A DNA stretch of 39,131 bases. Source: Sphingopyxis sp. GTDB lineage: Bacteria; Pseudomonadota; Alphaproteobacteria; Sphingomonadales; Sphingomonadaceae. The notes under the pieces are model-generated. The model searched no databases, had not been told where the DNA came from, and was given only the letters and a program-made list of their open reading frames with translations. Of this stretch, positions 28,485-37,233 are shown in pieces (position 1 is the first letter of the stretch; every line of letters begins with the position of its first letter). The position numbers were made by a program, and so were the translations under genes. The DNA lies in NCBI GenBank assembly GCA_013821905.1, contig PNJO01000009.1:1-39131 (forward strand), written 5' to 3'.

Positions 28485-28498
28485 TGACCATTTAGTCA
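28485..28498. promoter_or_regulatory. Operator type C, copy 2
   Basis: TGAC-CATTTA-GTCA inverted repeat, 26 bp from the copy 1 core. Confidence 0.65.
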
Positions 28499-28511
28499 AC
28501 TGTGAGGAAAG

Positions 28512-29174
28512 ATGACCGACCAGCCCTTGTCACCCCGCGCCGCTCGCACCCGCGCAGTCTTGCTCGACGCGGGGCTCGATTTGCTCGCGCAGCGGCCGAT
28601 CGATGCCATCGCGATCGACGAACTGGTTGCGGCGGCCGGCGTCGCCAAAGGCTCCTTCTTCAATCACTTCGGCGACAAAACTGGCTTCGCGAACGCGATC
28701 GGCGAGGCGATCCGCGGCGATATCGAGGCGCTGATCGGGGCGCTCAACGCGGGCGAGGCCGATCCGTTGAACCGGCTGTGCGGCGGGATGATCGGTGCCG
28801 CGGCCTTCGCGCTTTGCCAGCGCAAGCGCGCCGCGGTGCTGATGCGCAGCGCGCGTGGGATGACGCTCGAGGATCATGTGCTGAACCGCGGCGTGATCGC
28901 CGACCTGCGCGAGGTCGGCGCCGCGTACCAGCTGGTACCAGCGGCGGAGCGCGCGGGCGTGCTTTTCTGGCTCGGCTGCTGCCAGGTGCTGATGGGCGGG
29001 CTGATCGAGAAAAATGCGGCACGCGCGGGAGCGGCCGAAATGTTGTCGGATATGATCGCGCTCGGGCTCGGCGGGCTCGGCGTCGATGCCGAGAACCGCG
29101 CGCGGCTGAGCGATGCGGCGCGCGTCGGGCGCGAGCTCGACCGTGCGAGCGGGCTTTTGGACGGAAATCGATAG
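28512..29174 (+). CDS. TetR/AcrR family regulator
   Basis: 220 aa; AVLLDAGLDLLAQRPIDAIAIDELVAAAGVAKGSFFNHFGDKTGF HTH. Confidence 0.92.
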   Translation: MTDQPLSPRAARTRAVLLDAGLDLLAQRPIDAIAIDELVAAAGVAKGSFFNHFGDKTGFANAIGEAIRGDIEALIGALNAGEADPLNRLCGGMIGAAAFALCQRKRAAVLMRSARGMTLEDHVLNRGVIADLREVGAAYQLVPAAERAGVLFWLGCCQVLMGGLIEKNAARAGAAEMLSDMIALGLGGLGVDAENRARLSDAARVGRELDRASGLLDGNR

Positions 29175-29204
29175 AGCGGCGACAGGCCGCAGCAGGAGAG
29201 GATT

Positions 29205-30302
29205 ATGTTGCGGTCGTGGTGGCGCCGTCTGGTGCTGGGATTGGTGCTGCTCGCCGGCGCGGGTTTCGGGCTCGCGCATATCCCGGCGGTCCAGGACTGG
29301 CTGTTCGCGCGCGGGGTGCGCCAGGCGGTGGCGAGCCAGAAGGGCGTCCTGCCGCAGGCCGACCATTTGAAGGTCGTGCTGTGCGGCACCTCGGCGCCGC
29401 CGCCCAGCATGATCCGCGCCAAGGCGTGTACGCTTGTGATGGCAGGCGACCAGATCTTTGTCGTCGATACCGGCCCGGGCTCGGCGAACCGGCTGAGCAT
29501 GTGGCGCTTTCCTTTCGACCAGCTCGACGGGGTACTGCTCACCCATTTTCATTCGGACCATATCGGCGACCTCGGCGAGTTCCGCATGCAGGGCTGGGTT
29601 GCGGGGCGGCCGGGGCCGCTGCCCGTCCATGGCCCCGATGGAGTCGAGAAGCTTGTTGACGGGGTCAACCTGACCTATGCCGCCGATGCGAGCTTTCGCG
29701 GTACCAGCCACGGCCTCGACGCCGCGGCGGCGCTGCTGGTTGCGAAACCCTTCGGCCTCGCGAGCGAGGAAGAGCGTATCGACCATATGGCGTCGGTCGT
29801 GATCCACGACGCGGGCGGACTGCGGATCACCGCGTTTCAGGTGGCGCACGAGCCCGTCTATCCGGCCGTCGGCTATCGCTTCGATTACAAGGGCCGTTCG
29901 GTCGTGGTTTCGGGGGATACCGCGCTGTCGCCCAATCTGGTGCGTGTGGCGAAGGGCGCCGACCTGCTGATCCACGAAGGGCAGAGCGAAGAAATGCGCG
30001 CGACCTTTGCCAAGGCGTTGAAGGAGAGCGGCGCCGCGAAACTCGCCAAGGCGATCGAGGGTGTCGGCCATTATCACGTCACCCCCGTGCAGGCGGCGGA
30101 GCAGGCCAATGACGCCGGCGTGCGGATGCTGGTCTTCAACCATATGGGGCCGATCGCGCCCGACAATTGGGTGCTGCGCCAGATCTTCGCGCGCGGGCTG
30201 GGCGACGTTCGGCCCGCGTCGCAGTGGAAACTCGGTTTCGACGGGATGACGATCGATATGCCCGTCAAGTCGAAGGACATTCTGTTCACCAAGGTCGATT
30301 GA
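29205..30302 (+). CDS. MBL-fold metallo-hydrolase with N-terminal signal/anchor
   Basis: 365 aa; LTHFHSDHIGDLGEF (HxHxDH); VVVSGDTALSPNLV; LVFNHMGP. Confidence 0.9.
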   Translation: MLRSWWRRLVLGLVLLAGAGFGLAHIPAVQDWLFARGVRQAVASQKGVLPQADHLKVVLCGTSAPPPSMIRAKACTLVMAGDQIFVVDTGPGSANRLSMWRFPFDQLDGVLLTHFHSDHIGDLGEFRMQGWVAGRPGPLPVHGPDGVEKLVDGVNLTYAADASFRGTSHGLDAAAALLVAKPFGLASEEERIDHMASVVIHDAGGLRITAFQVAHEPVYPAVGYRFDYKGRSVVVSGDTALSPNLVRVAKGADLLIHEGQSEEMRATFAKALKESGAAKLAKAIEGVGHYHVTPVQAAEQANDAGVRMLVFNHMGPIAPDNWVLRQIFARGLGDVRPASQWKLGFDGMTIDMPVKSKDILFTKVD

Positions 30303-30311
30303 GAGGGGGAA

Positions 30312-30339
30312 GGAGAGGGCGCGGCGACGCGCCCTCTCC
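30312..30339. terminator. Likely bidirectional terminator hairpin between convergent genes
   Basis: GGAGAGGGCGC-6 nt-GCGCCCTCTCC perfect 11-bp stem; no clear poly-T. Confidence 0.6.
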
Positions 30340-30347
30340 CCCGTGCA

Positions 30348-32402
30348 TCAAGGCTTGCGGAGACCGCCGCCGCGCGGGAGCTTGGCGCCGCCCGCGGCCG
30401 AGCGGCTGCCGCCGACGCTTCCGCTGAGGCCGCGGTCCAAGCTGCCGCGGTTGGGCCGCTGGCGGCTGGTCGGGGGAACGGTACCGCGATTGCGCGCGGC
30501 CTGTTGGCGATCGGCGGGGCCGGTCGTCGAGCTGATCCCCGAGGGGCGCTGGCCGTTCTGCCGCTGCGCATTGCTGCGCTCGACCTGTTCCCAGCCGCTG
30601 TCGGTCTTCTGATAGACCTCGCCATTCTTCCCGGCATAGACGTCGTCGCCAACCTTGACCGCGCCACCGGCGTTCACTGAGCCGCTGTCGCGGTCGTAGT
30701 AAACGCCGCCGACGCCCGCGGCATTGCCGCCCGAGCCCGTCGTCGAGAAGCCGCCGACCGCGCCGGCGCCTTCGGGGCCGGCACCTGCCGCGCCCGCCAT
30801 GCTCGTCTGGCCCCCGGTGTTGGTGTTATAGACCTCGCGGTGGTTCGCGGCGCCCGCCTGTCCGGTGTGCGGATTATAGGCAGCGACGCCTTCGTTCGCG
30901 ACGACGCGGCCGGTCTCGGGATTATAGCGCACACCGCGCGCCGCCGCGGTCGTGGTGCCGGTATAGGCGTTGGTGTTCACTGCCGCCTGTCCGACCCCGC
31001 GTCCCCCGGTCGCCTGGTTGTAATAGCCGCCTTCCACCGCACGGCCGTAATTGCCGGTCCACGGGTTGGCCCAGGCCGCTGCGGTGCCCGAGACGACGGC
31101 ACTGCCCCACTGGCCATAGACGTTCCACGCCCCCGCGACGGGATAGGCGCCGCCATACCAATAGGCGGCAGGCGCATAAGTGGCGGGACAGCCATACCAG
31201 ACCGAGCCGACCCACGCGGTGCAGCGATAGCCGGTGCCATAGACGACGACGGTGCCGGTCGACACGACACCATAATAGCCGGGCGTATAGCCGACCTGGA
31301 CGCTGTCGCCGCTGACGCCATAGACGCGGACATAGGTCACATAGTGAAGCGGCGAGTTCGCCGGGATCGTGTAGATCGCCGGCGCGACGCTCGTCGCGAC
31401 GACCCACGGGCCGCGCGGCGAAGATGCGACGAACCAGACGCCATTCGAGACCGCATAATAATGGCTGGCATCGACGCGGATCACCGGCACCGCCGCATTG
31501 CGTGCGTAGGTGAGCGTGGTTCCCTGCACGACGACGAAATCGGGATTGCCGTCATAGCTCGCGGCGAACTGCGCTTGCTTGCGGTTGACCGTCGCGGTCT
31601 GCGGGACCGAGTTGCTGGCGACCGCCGCCTTGGCCTGCGGTGTCCCGACGACCGAAGCGAGAACCGCGGCCTTGGGGCTGTCGGCGGGGATGCGCGCGAA
31701 GTCGACGGGAAGCCGGTCGGGCGCGACATAGCGCCACGGGCCCTTTGCCGAAGTCGCGACGAACCAGCGGCCCGACAACAAGACATACCAGTCGGTGCTC
31801 GCCGTGACGAAGACATCGGCGGGGCTGTTCGCGACATAGGCGAGCGTCGTGCCCGCGATCGGCGCGAATTGTGGCTCGCCCGACACGGCGATCAACTCCG
31901 CGGGGTCGCTGCGCACCAGGATCACCGGCGCCCGGCCGGCGCGCAGCAGCGCGGCGACCTCGTCCGACGGCGTGTTCATCGGATCGGCGAGCTTGTTCGA
32001 CGTCGCTTCATTGAGCGCCCAGGTTACATTGGCGGGCAGGTCCCGGGCCAGGACCCAGCGCGCGTTCAGCGAGGTTGCGGTCAGCCAGCGGCCACCGGCG
32101 CGCAGATAATAGAGGTTGCCGGCGCGGACCAGCAGCGCGCGCGTATTGACGATACGCTGGACGCCTGCCGATTTCATGTCACGGAGCACGGGCTTGCCGT
32201 CGACGTGCACCATGATCGTCGGCTCGAAGGCAAAGACGATCGCGGGCGGGCTGTTGTCGACCGCGATGGTCGCGGTGGTCGCCGTCGTCGCGGCCTCGGC
32301 GGGATAGTCCATCGCCATGATCGACGCGCCGGCAAAGAGCAGCCAGAGCGCGGCGGCCTTGCCATATCCGGCGCGGCGGGGTCGGGTGGAAATATTGGTC
32401 AT
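30348..32402 (-). CDS. Large secreted/low-complexity protein with repeated YYxLSxGxWFVATSxxGPW units (resembles proteins annotated as carbohydrate-binding family V/XII)
   Basis: 684 aa; WYVLLSGRWFVATSAKGPWRYV and YYAVSNGVWFVASSPRGPWVVA; Gly/Asn/Tyr-rich C-terminus. Confidence 0.7.
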   Translation of the reverse strand: MTNISTRPRRAGYGKAAALWLLFAGASIMAMDYPAEAATTATTATIAVDNSPPAIVFAFEPTIMVHVDGKPVLRDMKSAGVQRIVNTRALLVRAGNLYYLRAGGRWLTATSLNARWVLARDLPANVTWALNEATSNKLADPMNTPSDEVAALLRAGRAPVILVRSDPAELIAVSGEPQFAPIAGTTLAYVANSPADVFVTASTDWYVLLSGRWFVATSAKGPWRYVAPDRLPVDFARIPADSPKAAVLASVVGTPQAKAAVASNSVPQTATVNRKQAQFAASYDGNPDFVVVQGTTLTYARNAAVPVIRVDASHYYAVSNGVWFVASSPRGPWVVATSVAPAIYTIPANSPLHYVTYVRVYGVSGDSVQVGYTPGYYGVVSTGTVVVYGTGYRCTAWVGSVWYGCPATYAPAAYWYGGAYPVAGAWNVYGQWGSAVVSGTAAAWANPWTGNYGRAVEGGYYNQATGGRGVGQAAVNTNAYTGTTTAAARGVRYNPETGRVVANEGVAAYNPHTGQAGAANHREVYNTNTGGQTSMAGAAGAGPEGAGAVGGFSTTGSGGNAAGVGGVYYDRDSGSVNAGGAVKVGDDVYAGKNGEVYQKTDSGWEQVERSNAQRQNGQRPSGISSTTGPADRQQAARNRGTVPPTSRQRPNRGSLDRGLSGSVGGSRSAAGGAKLPRGGGLRKP

Positions 32403-32544
32403 GATGTCATTCCTTGTTGCTTGAATTGAGGATGCAGAAATCCCGCCGCGCGAAAAGCGCGTGTCTGTTTTGGCGGGTGGGAGGGGATCGAACGCGAGCC
32501 GGCCAACACGGGGGAGAGATTGACCGGCTCGCGCCGACTATGGT

Positions 32545-32594
32545 CGTTCCGGGCGAGCCCAGGGTAGGGAGGGGGACTTTGCCCGCCCGGAACG
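32545..32594. terminator. Inverted repeat downstream of the MFS efflux operon
   Basis: CGTTCCGGGCG (32545-32555) / CGCCCGGAACG (32584-32594). Confidence 0.4.
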
Positions 32595-32609
32595 TCCGAC
32601 GGTGCGTTC

Positions 32610-34157
32610 CTAGTGCACCGAACTTGTGTCCACGGCGCGGGTCGGCCGGGGAGCGAGCCAGATGATCGAGGCGGCTGCCGCGAAGACGAAGGCCGCCCAG
32701 ACGAATGTCTGTCCGGTCGCCAGCGCGACGGCCTCCTTGTCGACCATCTGGCTGATGATCTGGCGGGCCTGCTCGAGGCTGTAGCCCTTGGCCATCAGCC
32801 CATCGATTGCCGCCTGCGTGCCGTGGAGGACGCCCGAGAGGCCATCGCGCTTTTCCTGCGCGCCGTCGTACCAGAGCGTCGTCGAGATCGCGACCGCGAC
32901 CGCCCCGGCCATCGTCCGCAGGAAGTTCATCACCCCTGCCGCCGACGCCGTTTCCTCTTCATCCACCGCACCGAGCGCAATCGTCGTGAGCGGCACGAAG
33001 AAGAAGGGCATGCCCGCACCCTGGATCAGCTGGGGGAGCGCCAGCGTCCAGAAATCGGCGCCGCTGTTCCACCAGAAGACACGAAGCAGCGAGGTGCCGC
33101 CGAGCCAGAGCACGCCGATGAACACCAGCCGGCGCGGGTCGACCTCGGTCATCCGTTTCGCGACGATCGGCGCCATCAGCACCGCCGCCACGCCGTTAAA
33201 CGCGGTGGCATAGCCGGCCCAGGTCGCGGTGTAGCCCATCGCACCCTGCAGCCATTGCGGGATCACCACGAGGCTCGCGAAGAAGGTGCCGTAGGCGAAC
33301 ACCAATGCGATGACCGCGACGGTGAAACCGCGGTGGCGGAAGGGGCGAAGGTCGACGACCGGCCTGTCGTGCGTCAGCTCCCAGATCAGGAAGCTTGCGA
33401 AGCCGACGATCGCGATGATGGCGAGCTGGACGATGATGTCCGCGCTGAACCAGTCATGTTCGCGCCCGAGATCGAGCATCAGCTGCAACGCACCGACCCA
33501 GAGCACCAGCAACACGAGGCCGAAACCGTCGACGGGCTCGTTCACCTTCTCGGTCTCCGCTTTCCGCAGCACCGTCCACGCCGTGAAGGCACAGATCGCC
33601 GCAACGGGGACGTTGATGAAGAAGATCCAGTGCCAGCCCCAGCTGTCGGAGATGGTGCCGCCGAGGATCGGGCCGAAGATCGGCGCGGTCAGCGTCGTCA
33701 TCGCCCAGATGCCCATCGTCATCGCATGTTTGTCCTTGGGAAAGACCCGCAGCAGCAGGGTCTGACTGAGCGCCATCAGCGGGCCGCCGCAAATCCCCTG
33801 CCCGATACGGAAGGCAACGAGCATGGTGAGGCTCGTCGCGGTGCCGCAGAGGAAGGAGAAGATGCCGAAGCCGAGCATCCCGCCCGCGAACAGCCGCACG
33901 GTGCCGAGGCGCCGCGAGAGCCAGCCGGTGAGCGGGACGCAGATCGCCTCGGCCACGGCATAGGATGTGATCACCCATGTCCCCTCGGACGAGGAGATAC
34001 CGAGGCCGCCGGCGATATGTGCGACCGACACGTTCGCGATCGTGGTGTCGAGCACCACCATGAAGTTGCTGACCGCGAGGACGACCCCGGCGAGCAGCAA
34101 AGTCGTGCCCGTCAGGATCGTCGAGCTGTGGCCCTCAGTGTGGGCCGCGGTGCTCAC
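32610..34157 (-). CDS. DHA2-family (EmrB/QacA-like) MFS multidrug exporter
   Basis: GTG start at 34157 overlapping the HlyD stop; VVLDTTIANVSVAHIAGGLGISSSEGTWVITSYAVAEAICVPLTGWLSRRLG. Confidence 0.92.
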   Translation of the reverse strand: MSTAAHTEGHSSTILTGTTLLLAGVVLAVSNFMVVLDTTIANVSVAHIAGGLGISSSEGTWVITSYAVAEAICVPLTGWLSRRLGTVRLFAGGMLGFGIFSFLCGTATSLTMLVAFRIGQGICGGPLMALSQTLLLRVFPKDKHAMTMGIWAMTTLTAPIFGPILGGTISDSWGWHWIFFINVPVAAICAFTAWTVLRKAETEKVNEPVDGFGLVLLVLWVGALQLMLDLGREHDWFSADIIVQLAIIAIVGFASFLIWELTHDRPVVDLRPFRHRGFTVAVIALVFAYGTFFASLVVIPQWLQGAMGYTATWAGYATAFNGVAAVLMAPIVAKRMTEVDPRRLVFIGVLWLGGTSLLRVFWWNSGADFWTLALPQLIQGAGMPFFFVPLTTIALGAVDEEETASAAGVMNFLRTMAGAVAVAISTTLWYDGAQEKRDGLSGVLHGTQAAIDGLMAKGYSLEQARQIISQMVDKEAVALATGQTFVWAAFVFAAAASIIWLAPRPTRAVDTSSVH

Positions 34158-35347
34158 GGGAGGTCCTTCCGACGGCTCGCGACGTCGATTTCGGCTTCCA
34201 TCGAGAGGCCGACGCGCAGCGGGTGCTTCCTGAGTTCCTTGGGATCGAGCGAGACGCGGACCGGAAGGCGCTGGACCACCTTGATCCAGTTGCCCGTCGC
34301 ATTCTGCGCGGGGATCAGCGAGAAGGCCGACCCGGTGCCGCCCGAAAAGCCCTCGACGCGGCCGTGGAAGACGACGTCGACGCCATAAAGGTCCGAGACG
34401 AGTTCGACCGGCTGGCCGACCCGAACGCGTTCGAGCTGGCCTTCCTTGAAGTTCGCATCGACATAGACGGCGCCTACGGGCACGATCGTCATCGCGACGC
34501 TGCCCGCCGACACGCGCTGGCCGACCTGGACCTGGCGGTTGGTGACGACGCCGTCGACAGGCGCGCGGATCGCCGTGCGTTCGAGGTCGACGCGCGCCTG
34601 ATCGAGCTTCGCTTTCGCGGCGAGCACGTCGGGGTGGCTGTCGACCGACACGCCCGCGATCATCGCATTGTTCGCGGCGAGCGAGCTTTGCGCGGCACCG
34701 CGCGCAGCAACGGCGCCGGCGAGCCCGGCTTTCGCCTGCGCCAGATTGCCTTGCGCCGCGGCATAGGCGTTGCGGACGACAGTCAGTTCCTCGCCCGACA
34801 CAGCGCCGCCGTCGGCGATGCCCGCGCGGCGGTCGAGATCGACGCGCGCCTTGGCGAGCGCCGCATTGGCGACCTGTACTTGCGCCTGCGCCTCGCCAAT
34901 CTGTGCCGAGCCTGCGCCGACCTGTGCGGCGAGCGAGCCGCTCGTCGCGACCGCCTGCCCGAACTGGCGGCGGGCGCGGGCATAGTCGGCCTCGGCGCGC
35001 GCCAGCGCGAGCCTCGCGTCGGTGTCGTCCAGCTGGATCAGTATGTCGCCGCGCTTCACATTCTGCGTATTGACCACGAAAACCTTGGTCACCGCGCCCG
35101 AGACGAGCGGGGTTACCTGCGCCGAATCCGCCGCGACATAGGCATTGTCGGTCGCGACGATGTCGCCGTCGGCGAACATCCAGTAACCGGCACCCGCGAC
35201 GAGCACCGCGCCGCCGAGCGCGGCGAACAGCTTTTTGCGCTTGCGTCCGATCTCGATCTTTTTGTCGGCGGGGGGCAGGTCGGCAGGCCGCGCGCCGCCC
35301 GTATCGCGGAAGTCGTCGGCATGTTCGAGAAGAGCTACACTGGTCAT
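34154..35347 (-). CDS. HlyD/EmrA-like membrane fusion protein
   Basis: GAVLVAGAGYWMF..DNAYVAADSAQVTPLVSGAV..IRAPVDGVVTNRQVQVGQRVSAG; ATG 35347 has AAAGGA just upstream. Confidence 0.94.
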   Translation of the reverse strand: MTSVALLEHADDFRDTGGARPADLPPADKKIEIGRKRKKLFAALGGAVLVAGAGYWMFADGDIVATDNAYVAADSAQVTPLVSGAVTKVFVVNTQNVKRGDILIQLDDTDARLALARAEADYARARRQFGQAVATSGSLAAQVGAGSAQIGEAQAQVQVANAALAKARVDLDRRAGIADGGAVSGEELTVVRNAYAAAQGNLAQAKAGLAGAVAARGAAQSSLAANNAMIAGVSVDSHPDVLAAKAKLDQARVDLERTAIRAPVDGVVTNRQVQVGQRVSAGSVAMTIVPVGAVYVDANFKEGQLERVRVGQPVELVSDLYGVDVVFHGRVEGFSGGTGSAFSLIPAQNATGNWIKVVQRLPVRVSLDPKELRKHPLRVGLSMEAEIDVASRRKDLP

Positions 35348-35383
35348 GGTCAAATCCTTTGAAAATCATCGAGGGGGGAGGCG

Positions 35384-35518
35384 TCAGAGCGCGGGCGTCG
35401 TGATTTGCTGCGCCGCGGCGGCAAACAGCCAGGCGGCTCCGAAAATGGCGAGCTTTGCGGCCACGCCATAGGCCAGCCAGCGCAGCACGCGCTGGCGTTT
35501 GGAAGTCATCGTCGTCAT
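35384..35518 (-). CDS. 44-aa small membrane protein in the efflux operon
   Basis: MTTMTSKRQRVLRWLAYGVAAKLAIFGAAWLFAAAAQQITTPAL; AAGGAATATCCCC-ATG upstream. Confidence 0.65.
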   Translation of the reverse strand: MTTMTSKRQRVLRWLAYGVAAKLAIFGAAWLFAAAAQQITTPAL

Positions 35519-35564
35519 GGGGATATTCCTTCGTTTCTTCAGTTTCTTGGGGGGAGGGGAGAGA

Positions 35565-36989
35565 TCAGGCTTTGGTGAATCCGCCGCCGAGCGAGCGGAC
35601 CATCTGGACGTCGAGCGTGAAGGCGCGCGCCTGCAGATCGGCGACGCTGCGCCGCGCCTGCAGGACATTTTCCTCGTTGCTGAGGACGTCGAGATAGGAA
35701 GAGAGCCCGCGTTCGTAGCGCTGGCGCGACAGCGCATGCGCGCTTTCGGCATCCTTCATCGCCGCGAGCGAATAGGCGAGCCGGTCGCCGAGCGCGCGGC
35801 GGCTGACGAGCGTGTCGGCGACGTCGTTGAGCGCGGCGATAACCGTGGCGTCATAGCGCGCGACGGCTTCGTCATATTGCGCCCGCGTGCCGCGATATTG
35901 CGCGCTGATCGCGCCGCCGTGAAAGATCGGCAGGCTGATCGCGGGGCCGGCATTGCCATAGAGCGAGCTGCCCTGTGCCAGATTGCCGATACCGAGCGAT
36001 TGCAGGCCGATCAGGCCCGACAGGTTGATGTTCGGATAGAAGGCGGCACGCGCGGCCTTGATCCGGCTCGACTGGGCATCGACCGCGGCGAGCGCGGCGG
36101 CGATATCCGGCCGGCGACCGACAAGGTCGATCGACGCATTCGACGGCACGCTACGCACGTTTTCGAGCGCGACCGCGGGGCGGCTGATCGTCAGCGCGCG
36201 GTCGGGACCGGCGCCGGTGAGCGCGGCGATGCTGTTTTTCGTCAGCGCGATCGCTTCGTCGGTGGCGGCGAGTTCGGCCTTGGCGGCCGGGACGCGCGAG
36301 CGCGCCTGCTTGAGTGCCGCCTGATTGTCGAGCCCGGCGAAGACGCGGTCGCTGACGAGCTTCAGCGTTTCGAGGCGGTTTTGGACGGTGCGACCCAGCA
36401 CATCGCGCTGGGCATGGAGCCGCGCCAGCTCGGCATAGCTGGAGGCGATCGCCGCGGTCAGCGTCAGCTGCGCCTCTTCGACCTCATAGCGTGCGGCGAG
36501 CGCGTCCGATTTCGCCGCGGCGAGCGTCGCGCGGTTCTTGCCCCAGAGGTCAAGGTCGAGCGAAAAGCCGATCCCCACCTTGGCGGTGCTTTCCCAGCCG
36601 TCGGGGACGAACTGCCCGGGGACGCCGTTATTCTCGCTCTGCTGGACGAAGCCGGCGCTGCTCGTCGCGTCGATCTGCGGCGCCAGCGCGGCGCCCGCCT
36701 GACGGGCATAGGCATCGGCCTGACGCAGCCGTGCAGCGGCCATACGCAGGTCGGGCGATCCGGCGATCGCTTCGCGCATCAGCGTGTCGAGCTGCGCATC
36801 GCCATAGCCCTGCCACCACCCGGCGGCGGGCCATTCGGCCGCGTCGGCGCTGAGGCTCGCGGCGCTCGCGATGCTTTGGGGGATGGCGATTTCGGGACGC
36901 GCGCCGAGGTCGGGAACCGAGGCGCAAGCGGTCAACGTCGCGGAGCCGGCCAAAAGCATGGCCAGCCCGCGAAGGCGGGGGAGAGTCAT
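35565..36989 (-). CDS. RND/MFS outer-membrane factor lipoprotein (NodT family)
   Basis: 474 aa; lipobox LTACAS; two OEP-like repeats: DLRMAAARLRQADAYARQAGAALAPQID, GRRPDIAAALAAVDAQSSRIKAARAAFYPNINLSG. Confidence 0.93.
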   Translation of the reverse strand: MTLPRLRGLAMLLAGSATLTACASVPDLGARPEIAIPQSIASAASLSADAAEWPAAGWWQGYGDAQLDTLMREAIAGSPDLRMAAARLRQADAYARQAGAALAPQIDATSSAGFVQQSENNGVPGQFVPDGWESTAKVGIGFSLDLDLWGKNRATLAAAKSDALAARYEVEEAQLTLTAAIASSYAELARLHAQRDVLGRTVQNRLETLKLVSDRVFAGLDNQAALKQARSRVPAAKAELAATDEAIALTKNSIAALTGAGPDRALTISRPAVALENVRSVPSNASIDLVGRRPDIAAALAAVDAQSSRIKAARAAFYPNINLSGLIGLQSLGIGNLAQGSSLYGNAGPAISLPIFHGGAISAQYRGTRAQYDEAVARYDATVIAALNDVADTLVSRRALGDRLAYSLAAMKDAESAHALSRQRYERGLSSYLDVLSNEENVLQARRSVADLQARAFTLDVQMVRSLGGGFTKA

Positions 36990-37004
36990 TTGCGAATCCT
37001 TTGT

Positions 37005-37020
37005 GGTACTACATGGTACC
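37005..37020. promoter_or_regulatory. Operator type D, copy 1
   Basis: GGTAC-TACATG-GTACC. Confidence 0.7.
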
Positions 37021-37057
37021 CTTTAAATCGCGATTCGCGTCGTCGAAGTCAACAAAA

Positions 37058-37081
37058 ATATGGTACTATACCGTACCATAT
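37058..37081. promoter_or_regulatory. Operator type D, copy 2
   Basis: ATATGGTAC-TATACC-GTACCATAT, perfect 9-bp arms. Confidence 0.8.
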
Positions 37082-37233
37082 TTTAGATAAACGAAATCAA
37101 TGTTATGATCGGTTTGTGAAGGCAATCGTTTGCAAAAATCGGTACGACAATGCAGCATATCATAACTTTTGGGCATAGCCTCTCCGCCCGATATGGGCTT
37201 GATCTGAGATGTAAGGCGTACCATATGGTTCCC

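Noticed and set aside
28530-30143. 537-aa minus-strand ORF opposite TetR/MBL genes
   Set aside because: Antisense shadow; the sense proteins have strong motifs
30840-32429. 529-aa plus-strand ORF opposite the repeat protein
   Set aside because: Asp/Arg-rich shadow reading typical of high-GC DNA
34158-35369. Upstream half of the 919-aa ORF as an N-terminal extension of the MFS exporter
   Set aside because: Out-of-frame reading of the HlyD gene; the exporter start is GTG 34157 with overlap to the HlyD stop
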